A program made the position numbers and the translations under genes. Under the pieces are notes generated by a model that made no database searches, was not told the origin of the DNA, and saw only the letters and a program-made list of their open reading frames with translations. Shown here piece after piece: positions 17,630 through 26,597 of a stretch of DNA of 64,000 nt. Each line of letters opens with the position of its first letter. Positions within the stretch are counted from its first letter, which is position 1. Source of the stretch: Chloracidobacterium sp. (GTDB lineage Bacteria > Acidobacteriota > Blastocatellia > Pyrinomonadales > Pyrinomonadaceae); NCBI GenBank assembly GCA_016706275.1, contig JADJJY010000003.1, positions 736,817 through 800,816 of the forward strand. Reading direction: 5' to 3'.

Positions 17630-18487
17630 TTACTTTTTGGATTTTTGAGGATTGTTTGTCTTGTCGCCAAGATTCTCGATGGGTGCGGCGTTGCGGTCGG
17701 CGGTTAAGAAAGTCAGCCGTTTTCCTTGCATCAGAAAATTCCTGCCGTTCCACATATAAGCGGATCGTGTAAAGCTGGTCGGACAACAAAGCTGTTCGAC
17801 ATCGTCGGTGATCTTGCCGGTCTCGATCTCACCAAGCAAAAAGCGGTCTTGTCCATACAATTCGACGACGAACATCCCGTTCTCGGCAAAAACATTTTTT
17901 AAGCCACCATCCGCGCGATCACCGGTGCGAAACGGCCAGATCAGCTCCGGCTTACCGGCTTTCCACGTAAAAACATACGCCACCTGTGGTATCGCCGAAC
18001 CGCCCGTTTCGATCTTTAGCACGACGACCGCCTCATCCTCGCCGTCGCCGGTTACGTCAAAATATTTCGTTGCGACATACGACAAACCGATACGGCGTTC
18101 GGCCTTAGCGGCGGCCTTCGCCGCGTCGTCCATCTTGTCGTTGGTGTTGGTTTCGACGGGTGCAACCTTGCCGTTTATCAGCGTGATCTCAGTCGAACCG
18201 TCCGGATTTTGCCAGCCGCGTGGCAGTTCGTAGGTGTAATTCTTAAAATCGAACGTGCCGATAGCGAAAGCCGTGGTCGAATCTTTGTGGTCGAGCAACT
18301 CGGCCTGTAGATTTGGTATCGACGAGGTCGGCTGGACCGAAGCCTGCGGTGTGGGCGGAGGCGGCATCTGCGCCGCCGGCGAAGCGTCGTTTTGATTTGT
18401 CTCTATTTTTGAGGAACACGCGAGCGTGATCAACATAGCTCCCGATACTATGATCAGGAGAATGCTTCTATTAAAACTTTGCATCAA
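17630..18487 (-). CDS. Lipoprotein of unknown function
   Basis: A 285-residue protein with a lipoprotein signal peptide ending in lipobox ITLAC (cleavage before Cys about residue 24), then a proline/alanine-rich linker (PPPPTPQASVQPTSS). The soluble domain has a TGDGEDEAVVVLKIETG segment that resembles FG-GAP/dockerin-like calcium loops, and a CC pair near QLCCPTSF. No enzyme motif was recognised. It faces the VWA gene tail to tail. Confidence 0.75.
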   Translation of the reverse strand: MMQSFNRSILLIIVSGAMLITLACSSKIETNQNDASPAAQMPPPPTPQASVQPTSSIPNLQAELLDHKDSTTAFAIGTFDFKNYTYELPRGWQNPDGSTEITLINGKVAPVETNTNDKMDDAAKAAAKAERRIGLSYVATKYFDVTGDGEDEAVVVLKIETGGSAIPQVAYVFTWKAGKPELIWPFRTGDRADGGLKNVFAENGMFVVELYGQDRFLLGEIETGKITDDVEQLCCPTSFTRSAYMWNGRNFLMQGKRLTFLTADRNAAPIENLGDKTNNPQKSKK

Positions 18488-18496
18488 AAAATACTC

Positions 18497-20185
18497 TTAC
18501 GCCCGCGTCAAACTTCGATACTTGATCCGGTGCGGTTGGTCGGCGTCGTGGCCGAGACGGCGTTTGCGATCGGCTTCGTATTCGCTGTAATTACCGTCAA
18601 AATACTCGACATGGCTGTCGCCCTCAAACGCTAAAATGTGCGTCGCGATGCGATCCAAAAACCAGCGGTCATGAGATATTACGACTGCGCAGCCGCCAAA
18701 GTTTTCGAGAGCCTCCTCAAGCGCACGCATCGTGTTGACGTCGATGTCGTTGGTCGGTTCATCGAGGAGCAGTACGTTGGCACCGGTCTTGAGCATTTTT
18801 GCGAGATGAACTCGGTTGCGTTCGCCGCCTGAAAGCTGGCCGACAAATTTTTGCTGATCTGCACCCGAGAAATTAAATTTTGAAACGTAGGTTCGAGCAT
18901 TCATAATGCGCGCTCCCAACGTTACGTTGTCCAAACCATCCGAGATCTCGTCGAACACATTCTTTTCGGCATTGAGAGTGTCACGCGACTGATCGACGTA
19001 ACCAAGCTTGACCGTTTCGCCGACCTTAAAGGTTCCCGCGTCAGGCGTCTCCTGTCCGGTGATTAGGCGAAATAGCGTCGTTTTGCCGGCACCATTTGGG
19101 CCAATGACGCCGACAATGCCGCCTTTTGGGAGCGAGAAGTCGAGATTCTCAAACAACACCGTATCGCCGTAAGCCTTTGAAACTCCGTGCGCCTCGATGA
19201 CAATGTCGCCAAGCCGCGGGCCGGGCGGAATGTAGATCTCGAGCGCGTCGGCACGCTCTTCGGCTTTGGTCGCAACGAGCTCTTCATAGTCCCGGATACG
19301 TGCCTTTCCCTTGGCGTGACGGCCTTTTGTCCCCATCCGGATCCATTCAAGTTCGCGGTCGAGTGTCTTTTGCAGCTTGTCTTCGCTGCGAGCTTCCTGC
19401 TCAAGACGAGCACTCTTTTGCTCGAGCCAGGAGGTGTAGTTCCCTTCGTACGGATATCCATTCCCGCGCTCAAGTTCGAGGATCCAGCCCGCGACGTTGT
19501 CTAGAAAGTACCGATCGTGCGTTACCGCAATGATCGTGCCCTCGTACTTTTGCAAATGCAGCTCAAGCCAGCCGACGCTCTCGGCGTCGAGGTGGTTGGT
19601 CGGCTCATCGAGCAGCAAAATGTCAGGCTTTTGCAGCAGCAACCGGCAAAGAGCGACGCGGCGTTTTTCACCACCCGACAAATTTTTGACGACCGTATCC
19701 GCTGGGGGACATCGGAGCGCATCCATCGCCATTTCAAGGCGGCTGTCGAGATCCCACGCGTCCGCATGATCCAGCTTTTCCTGCACCTCGCCCTGCCGTT
19801 CGATCAGCGCGTTCATCGCGTCGTCGTCCATCGGCTCGGCAAATTTGGCGTTGATCTCTTCGAATTCTTTGAGAAGATCAACCGTTCCCTGAACAGCTTC
19901 CTCGACGATCTGCTGGACGGTTTTCGTCTCATCAAGCTTTGGTTCCTGTTCGAGATAGCCGACCGAGTAGCCTTTCGAAAAAACGACCTCGCCGTTAAAA
20001 TCTTTGTCCGTGCCCGCGATGATCCGCAGCAGCGACGATTTACCCGCGCCGTTCAGCCCAAGCACACCGATCTTTGCCCCGTAATAGAACGAAAGATAAA
20101 TGTCCTTGAGGACAGGCTTTTTGTCGTAAAACTTAGATACTTTGACCATCGAAAAGATGATCTTGTTTGGTTCTGGATTGCTCAT
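18497..20185 (-). CDS. ettA: ABC-F ATPase EttA-like (translational throttle)
   Basis: A soluble tandem ABC-F protein of 562 residues (EttA is about 555). It binds the ribosomal E site and gates translation according to ATP/ADP. The first cassette has GLNGAGKSSLLRI, LSGGEKRRVALCRLLL and LLLDEPTNHLDAESVGWLE. The arm/linker is YEGNYTSWLEQKSARLEQEA with RMGTKGRHAKGKARI. The second cassette has GPNGAGKTTLFRL, LSGGERNRVHLAKML and LLLDEPTNDIDVNTMRALEE. ATG 20185 is chosen because the alternative GTG at 20212 lies within an intergenic repeat. Near family length with a full arm motif supports EttA over other ABC-F types. Confidence 0.92.
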   Translation of the reverse strand: MSNPEPNKIIFSMVKVSKFYDKKPVLKDIYLSFYYGAKIGVLGLNGAGKSSLLRIIAGTDKDFNGEVVFSKGYSVGYLEQEPKLDETKTVQQIVEEAVQGTVDLLKEFEEINAKFAEPMDDDAMNALIERQGEVQEKLDHADAWDLDSRLEMAMDALRCPPADTVVKNLSGGEKRRVALCRLLLQKPDILLLDEPTNHLDAESVGWLELHLQKYEGTIIAVTHDRYFLDNVAGWILELERGNGYPYEGNYTSWLEQKSARLEQEARSEDKLQKTLDRELEWIRMGTKGRHAKGKARIRDYEELVATKAEERADALEIYIPPGPRLGDIVIEAHGVSKAYGDTVLFENLDFSLPKGGIVGVIGPNGAGKTTLFRLITGQETPDAGTFKVGETVKLGYVDQSRDTLNAEKNVFDEISDGLDNVTLGARIMNARTYVSKFNFSGADQQKFVGQLSGGERNRVHLAKMLKTGANVLLLDEPTNDIDVNTMRALEEALENFGGCAVVISHDRWFLDRIATHILAFEGDSHVEYFDGNYSEYEADRKRRLGHDADQPHRIKYRSLTRA

Positions 20186-20199
20186 ATTAAAAACAGCGT

Positions 20200-20275
20200 G
20201 CCCGCGAAACACGCGAAAAAAACGAAATTAAGAAAAAACCGGGGTTTTTAGCGTTCTTTCGCGTATTTTGCGGGC
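20200..20275. repeat. Intergenic inverted repeat, CGCGAAA family
   Basis: GCCCGCGAAACACGCGAAA is mirrored by TTTCGCGTATTTTGCGGGC, with CGAAATTAAG and CCGGGGTTTTTAGCG between. It fills the gap between the MenC-like gene and ettA and overlaps the stop codon of the former. Confidence 0.75.
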
Positions 20276-21393
20276 TATTTCTTTATTACCTTCGCGGTCC
20301 GCACCGCTAAATTCTCAATGCGATTCCGCCTGACCTCAAAACCGATGCCCGGCTTATCCGGTGCCGTGATCGTTCCGTTTGCTGAAACCTCGACCGCCGG
20401 TTCGATAATGTCTTCGTGCCAGTAGCGTTTGCTGGCTGAGACGTCTCCCGGCATTGTGTAGCCGGCGAGGGTTGAGATGGCGATGTTATGCGCACGGCCG
20501 ATGCCGGATTCGAGCATGCCGCCACACCATACGGGCATTCCGGCTTCGCGGCAGATCTTTTCGACCATTTTTGACTGTGTGTGGCCGCCGACGCGACCGT
20601 TTTTTAGGTTGATTATTTTGCCGGACTTTAGCTCGATAGCTTTGCGTGCGTCGTCAGGCGATTTGATCGGTTCGTCGAGACAGATCGGCGTTTTGATCGC
20701 GTCCTGCAGGTTGGCGTGGTCGATGATGTCATCGTAACCGAGCGGCTGTTCGAGCATCATCAGGTCAAATTCGTCGAGGCTTTTGAGCAGGTCGATATCC
20801 GCGAGTGTATACGCGGAATTTGCATCGCCCATCAGCAAGATATCGCCAAACTCAGCACGTACGGCTTTGATCACATCATAGTCCCACGACGGCGAAATCT
20901 TGATCTTGATGCGTTTATAACCGGCCTCTAATTCAACGCGGATCTTCTCCAAAAGCTGCCCGACCGAGTCTTGGATGCCGATCGAAACGCCGCATTCGAT
21001 GGTTTGATTGACGCCGCCAAGATGCCGCCAGAGCGGGACGCCGAGTTTTTTTGCTTCGAGGTCCCAACATGCGGTTTCAATACCGGCCTTTGCCATGCGA
21101 TGGCCGCGTGCCCATTTCATTACGTCCCAAACGTCCGCTGCCGTTTCAAATTCCTTACCGACAACCATTGGAGCGAGTATCTGTTCTGCCGTCACCCACG
21201 CCGAATCTGTCCATTCGTCCGAATAGCCCGGCGTCTCGCCGCAGGTGATCTCACCCCAACCCTCGGCACCACTCGTATCCTCGACACGCACCAAAATTAT
21301 CCGGCGCTCATACGTCCTGCCAAAGCTCGTCTCAAAAAAATGGACGAGCGGCAGGTTTATCTCGGTGAGTTCGATTGATCTGATATTGAGCAT
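20275..21393 (-). CDS. menC: Enolase-superfamily enzyme: o-succinylbenzoate synthase / N-acylamino-acid racemase type
   Basis: A 372-residue member of the muconate-lactonising subgroup. The N-terminal capping domain covers about residues 1-125. The barrel carries the KxK acid/base motif in GYKRIKIKISPSWD, metal ligands in LMGDANSAYT, LEQPLGYDD and CLDEPIKSPD, the second catalytic Lys in IINLKNGRVGG, and WCGGMLESGIGRAHN typical of the MenC type-2 (OSBS/NAAAR) family. All catalytic residues are present. No other menaquinone gene is nearby, so either the menaquinone step or racemisation of N-acylamino acids is possible. Confidence 0.82.
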   Translation of the reverse strand: MLNIRSIELTEINLPLVHFFETSFGRTYERRIILVRVEDTSGAEGWGEITCGETPGYSDEWTDSAWVTAEQILAPMVVGKEFETAADVWDVMKWARGHRMAKAGIETACWDLEAKKLGVPLWRHLGGVNQTIECGVSIGIQDSVGQLLEKIRVELEAGYKRIKIKISPSWDYDVIKAVRAEFGDILLMGDANSAYTLADIDLLKSLDEFDLMMLEQPLGYDDIIDHANLQDAIKTPICLDEPIKSPDDARKAIELKSGKIINLKNGRVGGHTQSKMVEKICREAGMPVWCGGMLESGIGRAHNIAISTLAGYTMPGDVSASKRYWHEDIIEPAVEVSANGTITAPDKPGIGFEVRRNRIENLAVRTAKVIKK

Positions 21394-21464
21394 GGCGGCA
21401 AAACTAAAGATTAGTAATTACCGACAGGAAAATCAATGAGCGGCAATCTCGTGGCTTTCTTAAC

Positions 21465-21551
21465 TTTGGCTTTCCTTTGCGAACTTGGCGTCTTTGCGTG
21501 ATAAAAGGCCGGTTTCCCGCAAAGCCGCAAAGCATGCAAAGGACGCAAAGA
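21465..21551. repeat. Intergenic inverted repeat, GACGCAAAG family
   Basis: CTTTGGCTTTCCTTTGCG and GGCGTCTTTGCG face CGCAAAGCCGCAAAGCATG and CAAAGGACGCAAAG. Units of GCAAAG recur five or more times, forming a long imperfect hairpin upstream of the 21685 gene. Confidence 0.75.
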
Positions 21552-21684
21552 AATCGAACAATCGGCCGCAAAATTTCGTTACAACTTTATTGCGGCCCAC
21601 TTCATCAGAGAGGGCGCATTATTAGTGGCGGACCACACGGCTCGCCTGGGCATTTATACTATTTATTCGGAGGAACAACGGATC

Positions 21685-22041
21685 ATGTCGGAATTTGAAG
21701 CAGAAGTAAAAAAGGCGGAACAGGAACTTGAGCAGGGTTTGGTGTTGTCAAATGAACCCTTTACGGAAAAGGTCGAACAGGACGAATTTTTAGGAGAATT
21801 AAAGATGCACGCACAGGAATACGGACAAAAGATACAGGACGCTGCCGGCAAGGCACGCGATTTTGCCAATGACAAATTTGCGCAGGCCGGCGACAAATTC
21901 AAAGAGATCTCAGCGAAAGATCCGAAAGAATTGGTCGAGGACGCAAAAGAATTTGCCCGTCAAAAGCCGGGCCAGACGATACTCATCTCGGCTGCGGTCG
22001 GATTGGTGTTAGGGCTGATCCTGCGCGGCGGTCGAAAGTAA
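21685..22041 (+). CDS. DUF883/ElaB-YqjD-like ribosome- or membrane-associated stress protein
   Basis: The start at ATG 21685 follows CGGAGGAAC, giving 118 residues. The body is a charged, amphipathic helix (QEYGQKIQDAAGKARDFAND, KFKEISAKDPKELVEDAKEF). It ends in one C-terminal span with glycines (ISAAVGLVLGLILRGGRK). That tail-anchored layout matches the YqjD/ElaB (DUF883) family, which associates with ribosomes in stationary phase in E. coli. Family assignment is by architecture. It is monocistronic, with a shared terminator downstream. Confidence 0.75.
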   Translation: MSEFEAEVKKAEQELEQGLVLSNEPFTEKVEQDEFLGELKMHAQEYGQKIQDAAGKARDFANDKFAQAGDKFKEISAKDPKELVEDAKEFARQKPGQTILISAAVGLVLGLILRGGRK

Positions 22042-22058
22042 GTTAAGGCCAAAAACAG

Positions 22059-22098
22059 AAATGCCGCGAGGTCTTTATTGATCTCGCGGCATTTTCTT
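22059..22098. terminator. Bidirectional terminator between convergent genes
   Basis: AAATGCCGCGAG (22059-22070) pairs with CTCGCGGCATTT (22083-22094), followed by TTC on the plus strand and preceded by an A-rich run that gives T-rich sequence on the minus strand. It serves both the 21685 gene and the 22115 gene. Confidence 0.88.
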
Positions 22099-22114
22099 GT
22101 TTAGTAATGACTAA

Positions 22115-22471
22115 TTAGGTCTGATCGTGGATCATTCGTCGCATTTGGTCGCCAAATAGGACGTCGATCTTGTGCGGTTCGATGACAGCGGTTACTTCGC
22201 CGCGGCCAAATTTGTCGTGGGTCATCGCCTGGCCTTTTTTATACTTGCGGGTCCGGTCATACGGCGAAGCCGCCTTACCCGTACCGCCGCCGACCGAGGT
22301 TTTGACGCCGCGGGTAAATGTGCTGACAGTCTCACACGCAGCGCAAGCCGCTTTGGTGATCTGTCCCTGCTTGGTAACGGTCACGATCGTGTGAGCCTGG
22401 TCACTGTCACATGACGAGCACATCATTTCGATCGTGCCATCGACCGCATAAACTTCTTTCTTAACTGCCAT
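22115..22471 (-). CDS. Zinc-ribbon protein with UvrD/CarD-like C-terminal tudor module
   Basis: A 118-residue protein with two parts. The N-terminal half has CSSC and CAAC pairs about 23 residues apart (MMCSSCDSDQAHT, KAACAACETVS), a zinc-ribbon pattern. The C-terminal half reads KKGQAMTHDKFGRGEVTAVI then EPHKIDVLFGDQMRRMIHD, the pattern of the small tudor-like module at the end of UvrD/PcrA helicases. It lies 9 bases after the RhlE-like helicase gene in the same direction. RNA polymerase or nucleic acid binding is an inference; similar myxobacterial and acidobacterial proteins are uncharacterised as far as I know. Confidence 0.7.
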   Translation of the reverse strand: MAVKKEVYAVDGTIEMMCSSCDSDQAHTIVTVTKQGQITKAACAACETVSTFTRGVKTSVGGGTGKAASPYDRTRKYKKGQAMTHDKFGRGEVTAVIEPHKIDVLFGDQMRRMIHDQT

Positions 22472-22480
22472 AAATTTTAC

Positions 22481-23683
22481 CTACCTACCGCGACGGCCTC
22501 CAAACGATCTAAACGTACGTTTTGCCGGGCCGGTCGCTTTCTTGACCAATCCGATCGGCATATCGTGTCCGCCAAAATCCGGCAACACGACGCGTTCGAC
22601 CTTTTGGCCGGTCAATTTTTCAATTGCCCGCATCGAATGCTCTTCGGCGATCGTAAATAGCGTGATCGCTCGTCCTTTGTTTCCCGCTCGGCCCGTACGG
22701 CCAATGCGATGGACGTAATCCTCGGGAGCCTCGGGTATGTCATAGTTTATCACATGCGAAACCGAATCGATATCAATCCCGCGTGCTGCAACGTCGGTCG
22801 CGACCAGCACATTTGTGTGGCCCGATTTGAAGCTGCGAAGTGCGGCTTCACGCTGTGACTGCGAACGGTCGCCGTGGATGCGGTTCGATTTGTGCGAACG
22901 CTTTTCTAGCACATGAGCGATACGGTCGGCACCGCGTTTGGTGCGTGTGAAAACGAGTACGCGGTCAAAATCTTCTTTGTCGAGCAGGTCGAGCAGGAGC
23001 GGCATTTTCGATTGTTGTGCAACCGGATACGCCGTCTGTTCGATCAGAGCAGCGGTCTGTCCGCGTTTGCTGACAGCGACGTACTCCGGGTCTTTGAGCA
23101 AGGTCAGAGCGATATGCTCGATCTCGTTCGACATTGTCGCCGAGAAAAATAGCGTTTGACGCTTTGCCGGTATTGCCTTAACAATGCGGCGGATCGACGG
23201 CATAAAGCCCATATCGAGCATGCGGTCAGCCTCATCAAGAACAAGCGTGGTCAATTTCGAAAAATCGATCAGCCCCTGCTCCATATAATCGAGCAGACGT
23301 CCGGGCGTCGCGATAATTAGATTTGGCCGGCGACGCAGAGCTTCCATCTGGGCCTTATAACCCGAACCGCCAATGATCGCCGTACAGCGAATATGCTTTG
23401 GTGCCAGCTCGCGGCAAGCCGCGTCTGTCTGATTTGCCAGCTCACGCGTCGGTGACAGGATCAGGACGGTCGTCCCTTTCTGCTGATTAACGTCGATCTG
23501 CTGCAATATTGGTAAAAGGAAAGCGGCGGTTTTGCCGGTTCCGGTTTCGGCGGTCGCGATAATGTCGCCGCCCTCAAATACGATGGGAATTGCCTGTTTC
23601 TGAATAGGTGTAGGCTCTGTAAAACCTAATGACTCGCAACGGCCCAACAAAAAGGGCTGCAAGCCTAAATCTTTAAAACTCAT
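22481..23683 (-). CDS. rhlE: DEAD-box RNA helicase, RhlE type
   Basis: A 400-residue ATP-dependent RNA helicase. Motifs in order: Q motif GFTEPTPIQKQAIP, motif I ATAETGTGKTAAFLLP, PTRELANQ, TPGRLLDYME, DEAD box LVLDEADRMLDMGFMP, SAT in LFFSATMSNEI, VLVFTRTKRGADRI, VATDVAARGIDIDSVSHVIN and HRIGRTGRAGNKGRAITLF. A short basic tail (KRTFRSFGGRRGR) suits RNA binding. The plain domain plan fits RhlE. It has a 356-base upstream region without genes. Confidence 0.92.
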   Translation of the reverse strand: MSFKDLGLQPFLLGRCESLGFTEPTPIQKQAIPIVFEGGDIIATAETGTGKTAAFLLPILQQIDVNQQKGTTVLILSPTRELANQTDAACRELAPKHIRCTAIIGGSGYKAQMEALRRRPNLIIATPGRLLDYMEQGLIDFSKLTTLVLDEADRMLDMGFMPSIRRIVKAIPAKRQTLFFSATMSNEIEHIALTLLKDPEYVAVSKRGQTAALIEQTAYPVAQQSKMPLLLDLLDKEDFDRVLVFTRTKRGADRIAHVLEKRSHKSNRIHGDRSQSQREAALRSFKSGHTNVLVATDVAARGIDIDSVSHVINYDIPEAPEDYVHRIGRTGRAGNKGRAITLFTIAEEHSMRAIEKLTGQKVERVVLPDFGGHDMPIGLVKKATGPAKRTFRSFGGRRGR

Positions 23684-24039
23684 TTGTGATTAAAATCTCT
23701 ATCTACTGAAAGGATGGTCCGCGTCGATCAGGTAAATATACAATTCACCTGATGCCATACGCTTGTAAGCACACTATTGGCTTACCGGTACGGATCCGAA
23801 CAAAATTCTTCGGGATGTAATAAGAAGTACTAACGCGGAGTGTTCTTCAGTGTAACGGTAGCAAGGAAGGATCTACGTTCGAGGAGTTCACCCTATCGGG
23901 GAACATCTTCTAACAGTTATTAACGAACCGTTTCTCGAACTATCTGTTACGCCTAAACATATAGGCGAATTTACCGTCGACGTATGAGATACGGAATTAT
24001 CAAACCATGAGATTAGCGCGTTTGTAAATAATTAGCAAG
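23684..24039. other. Long leader/intergenic region upstream of the helicase gene
   Basis: No gene was seen. The strand leading into rhlE would transcribe a long leader containing CGCCTATATGTTTAGGCG (23951-23968), a clean 6-base-pair hairpin, and other short palindromes. Long leaders with autoregulation are known for several DEAD-box helicase mRNAs. Here that is only a possibility, and no known riboswitch was recognised. Confidence 0.35.
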
Positions 24040-25590
24040 CTATTTATTACCGACCCACTCGGCCGCAACTTCGCGTGGCGAACGCTTCTTGCCGTCAACC
24101 TCATAATTTAGCCGCCGCATCTCTTCGGTTGAGATAGCATTTTTTAATTGCTCGAGGGTTGCATCGAGTGCGTCAAACTCCTGTCTACTGATGAAAACAG
24201 CATTGTACGGCGGGAAGTAGTGCCGGTCGTCTTCGAGCTGAAAAAGATCGAGGGCGGCGATGAGGCCGTCGGTGGAGTTGCCGGCGATGAGGTCGAGCTC
24301 GCTTGATCGCAATGCCCGATAGGTCAGCGACAGATCCATCTCACGCGGCTGTTTGGCAAAATTAAAGCCGTACGCTTTCGAAAAGCCCGGATAACCATCA
24401 GCCCTCGACATAAAATCCTGGCCAAAACCGGCTTGCCAATTCTTGGCAAGTGGTACGGCGTCAGAGATGGTCTTGAGGTTGTTTTTTCTCGCTACCTCAC
24501 CTCTCACGAGGATCGCAAAATCATTTGAAAACCCAAGCGGAGGGCTCACGGACAGTTTGAATTTGTCCGCATATTCGGTTTTTGTTTGATCATAAACCGC
24601 TTGCGGGTCGGTGATCGGCGGATGTTTTAGTATGGCGGTGTAAGCGGTACCCGTGTATTCGGGATATACGTCGATCTGACGTGAGATCAATCCATCATGA
24701 GCAAGATTGCCGCCAAGCTCAAATTCACGCTCCACATCGATCCCGCGTTTTTCAAGCATTTGTGCGAGTATCTCCGCGAGTATGATCGATTCGGTAAAGT
24801 CTTTTGAAGCGACGACAATTCTCTTGTTCTCTTCAGATCCAGCTTTCACATTTGAAATTTGAGATCTGAAATTCGGCAAAAATCCGATACCGACCGCAAT
24901 AGCCAACAACCCTGCTACGCTAAGGCCGACGAACCGTCGCCGCGTCGACGCCCGCTCGCCAATGGCATAGCTTTTTTCAAATTGCCCTAAAGCAAAATCG
25001 CACAACAATGCCAATAACGCCGACGCGAGTGCTCCGGCAAGCAAAAGATTATTATCGTTTTGCCGTAAGCCGCGAAAAATATACGTTCCGAGTCCGCCTG
25101 CTCCGACCGCCGCCGCGACCGTCGCGACACCGACCGAGATCACAACCGCAACACGAATTCCCGTCAATATCACAGGCATCGCAAGCGGCAACTCGACGAG
25201 CCGCAGCATCTGTCCACCGGTCATTCCCATCGCAACCGCTGCCTCACGCAGCTTTGGGTCAATGCCGAGGATTCCAGTCACCGTGTTCCTAATAACCGGC
25301 AATAGAGCATACAGAGCGAGAGCGATTATCGCCGTCCGCGCACCAATACCGCCGATGAATGGGATCGGTATCAGCAGCCCAAAAAGCGCGAGGCTAGGCA
25401 CCGTCTGCATAATATTTGCAAACCCAAGTATCGGCGTCTGTAGCGACTTGACCCGCGTTAGCAATATCCCTAGCGGTACGCCCAGTAAAACAGCAAATCC
25501 CGTCGAAATAACCACGAGAAAGATATGCTCACGGGTCAGCGTGAGCAGCTCGGGCCAGTTATTTTGTAAAAATCGTGCAAAATTGGCCAT
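24040..25590 (-). CDS. Osmoprotectant-type ABC transporter: permease fused to substrate-binding domain
   Basis: A 516-residue fusion. Residues about 1-230 form an OpuBB/ProW-type permease with five or six spans (IMQTVPSLALFGLLIPIPFI, EAAVAMGMTGGQMLRLVELP, GVATVAAAVGAGGLGTYIF). Residues about 255-516 form an OpuBC/ProX-type binding protein (VVASKDFTESIILAEILAQM, DVYPEYTGTAYTAIL, LDLIAGNSTDGLIAALDL). Such fusions import glycine betaine, choline or ergothioneine. The linker contains NFRSQISNVK, encoded by a TTTGAAAT-family repeat that also occurs between genes. The matching ATPase is at 29399-30142, separated by galE, a glycosyltransferase gene and an amidase gene. Confidence 0.9.
   Translation of the reverse strand: MANFARFLQNNWPELLTLTREHIFLVVISTGFAVLLGVPLGILLTRVKSLQTPILGFANIMQTVPSLALFGLLIPIPFIGGIGARTAIIALALYALLPVIRNTVTGILGIDPKLREAAVAMGMTGGQMLRLVELPLAMPVILTGIRVAVVISVGVATVAAAVGAGGLGTYIFRGLRQNDNNLLLAGALASALLALLCDFALGQFEKSYAIGERASTRRRFVGLSVAGLLAIAVGIGFLPNFRSQISNVKAGSEENKRIVVASKDFTESIILAEILAQMLEKRGIDVEREFELGGNLAHDGLISRQIDVYPEYTGTAYTAILKHPPITDPQAVYDQTKTEYADKFKLSVSPPLGFSNDFAILVRGEVARKNNLKTISDAVPLAKNWQAGFGQDFMSRADGYPGFSKAYGFNFAKQPREMDLSLTYRALRSSELDLIAGNSTDGLIAALDLFQLEDDRHYFPPYNAVFISRQEFDALDATLEQLKNAISTEEMRRLNYEVDGKKRSPREVAAEWVGNK
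24850..24875. repeat. TTTGAAAT-family repeat inside a coding region
   Basis: ATTTGAAATTTGAGATCTGA and then AATTCGG match the intergenic TTTGAAAT family. The repeat is in frame and encodes the linker between the permease and the binding domain, a spot tolerant of insertion. Confidence 0.6.
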
Positions 25591-25604
25591 TGAGAGATCT
25601 CAAC

Positions 25605-26588
25605 TTACACTTTGTCGTCGTAACCATTAGGATTGTTTTGCAGCCAAAGCCAATATGAACCAAGTATCTTATCAAGGTTGTCATCTTGGGGCTTCCAGCC
25701 GAGTTCGCGTTTGATCTTTTCGGCGCTCGCAGTCAAAACGGCGGGGTCGCCCGGGCGGCGTTCGATAAATTTGACGGGGATCGGTGCGCCGGTTATACGG
25801 CGTGCCGCTTCAATGACTTCGCGAACCGAATTGCCGATACCGGTCCCAAGATTGTAAACACCGGAAAAATCATCGAGGGCGTTGAGCGCAAGAATGTGGG
25901 CATTTGCTAGATCCTTGACGTGAATATAGTCACGAACGCATGTGCCGTCGGGCGTCGGGTAGTCGTTGCCGTAGATCTCGAGGATCTCGTCCTTGCCGCG
26001 TGCAGTATTTAGAATGTCAGGTATCAGATGCGTTTCCGGGTCGTGCCATTCGCCGTTATGGAGGCTCGCTCCGCCGACGTTAAAATAGCGGAGAGCGACA
26101 AACCGCAGGCCGTGGTTTTCGTTGTATTTCCACAGAGCTTTTTCAACGGCGAGCTTTGATTCGCCGTAGGTATTGATCGGCGAGGTTTCGTCCTCTTCAG
26201 TCAACGGCAGTTTTTTTGGCTCGCCGTAAACGGCAGCGGTCGATGAAAATACGATCCGGGTAACGCCCGCCTCTACCATCGCATCAAGCAAAGAGACGCT
26301 CGCAACATAGTTGTTTTGGATGTATTTTTCAGGATTCGCGACCGATTCGCCGACGGAGGTATAAGCCGCTAGGTGCATCACCGCCTCGATTGAATGCTCT
26401 TTTAACGTTCGAGTCAAAACTCCCGTGTCGGCAATATCTGCTTCGACAAAAGCCGCTTTCGAGTGAACAGCCGCACGGTGGCCCATTACGAGATTGTCGT
26501 AGACGACGACTGTATGGCCGTTGGCGACGAGTTCTTCCGTTAGGATGCTGCCGATGTATCCGGCGCCGCCGGTAACTAAGATATTCAT
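25605..26588 (-). CDS. galE: UDP-glucose 4-epimerase
   Basis: A 327-residue short-chain dehydrogenase/reductase that interconverts UDP-glucose and UDP-galactose with bound NAD. Seen are the NAD motif VTGGAGYIGSILTEEL, the catalytic Ser region VFSSTAAVYGEPKKLPLTEE, YxxxK in NTYGESKLAVEKAL, RYFNVGGA, GTCVRDYIHVKDLANAHI and FIERRPGDPAVLTA. It starts 9 bases after the glycosyltransferase gene, suggesting supply of sugar nucleotide for glycan synthesis. Confidence 0.93.
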   Translation of the reverse strand: MNILVTGGAGYIGSILTEELVANGHTVVVYDNLVMGHRAAVHSKAAFVEADIADTGVLTRTLKEHSIEAVMHLAAYTSVGESVANPEKYIQNNYVASVSLLDAMVEAGVTRIVFSSTAAVYGEPKKLPLTEEDETSPINTYGESKLAVEKALWKYNENHGLRFVALRYFNVGGASLHNGEWHDPETHLIPDILNTARGKDEILEIYGNDYPTPDGTCVRDYIHVKDLANAHILALNALDDFSGVYNLGTGIGNSVREVIEAARRITGAPIPVKFIERRPGDPAVLTASAEKIKRELGWKPQDDNLDKILGSYWLWLQNNPNGYDDKV

Positions 26589-26597
26589 TAAAAAAAT

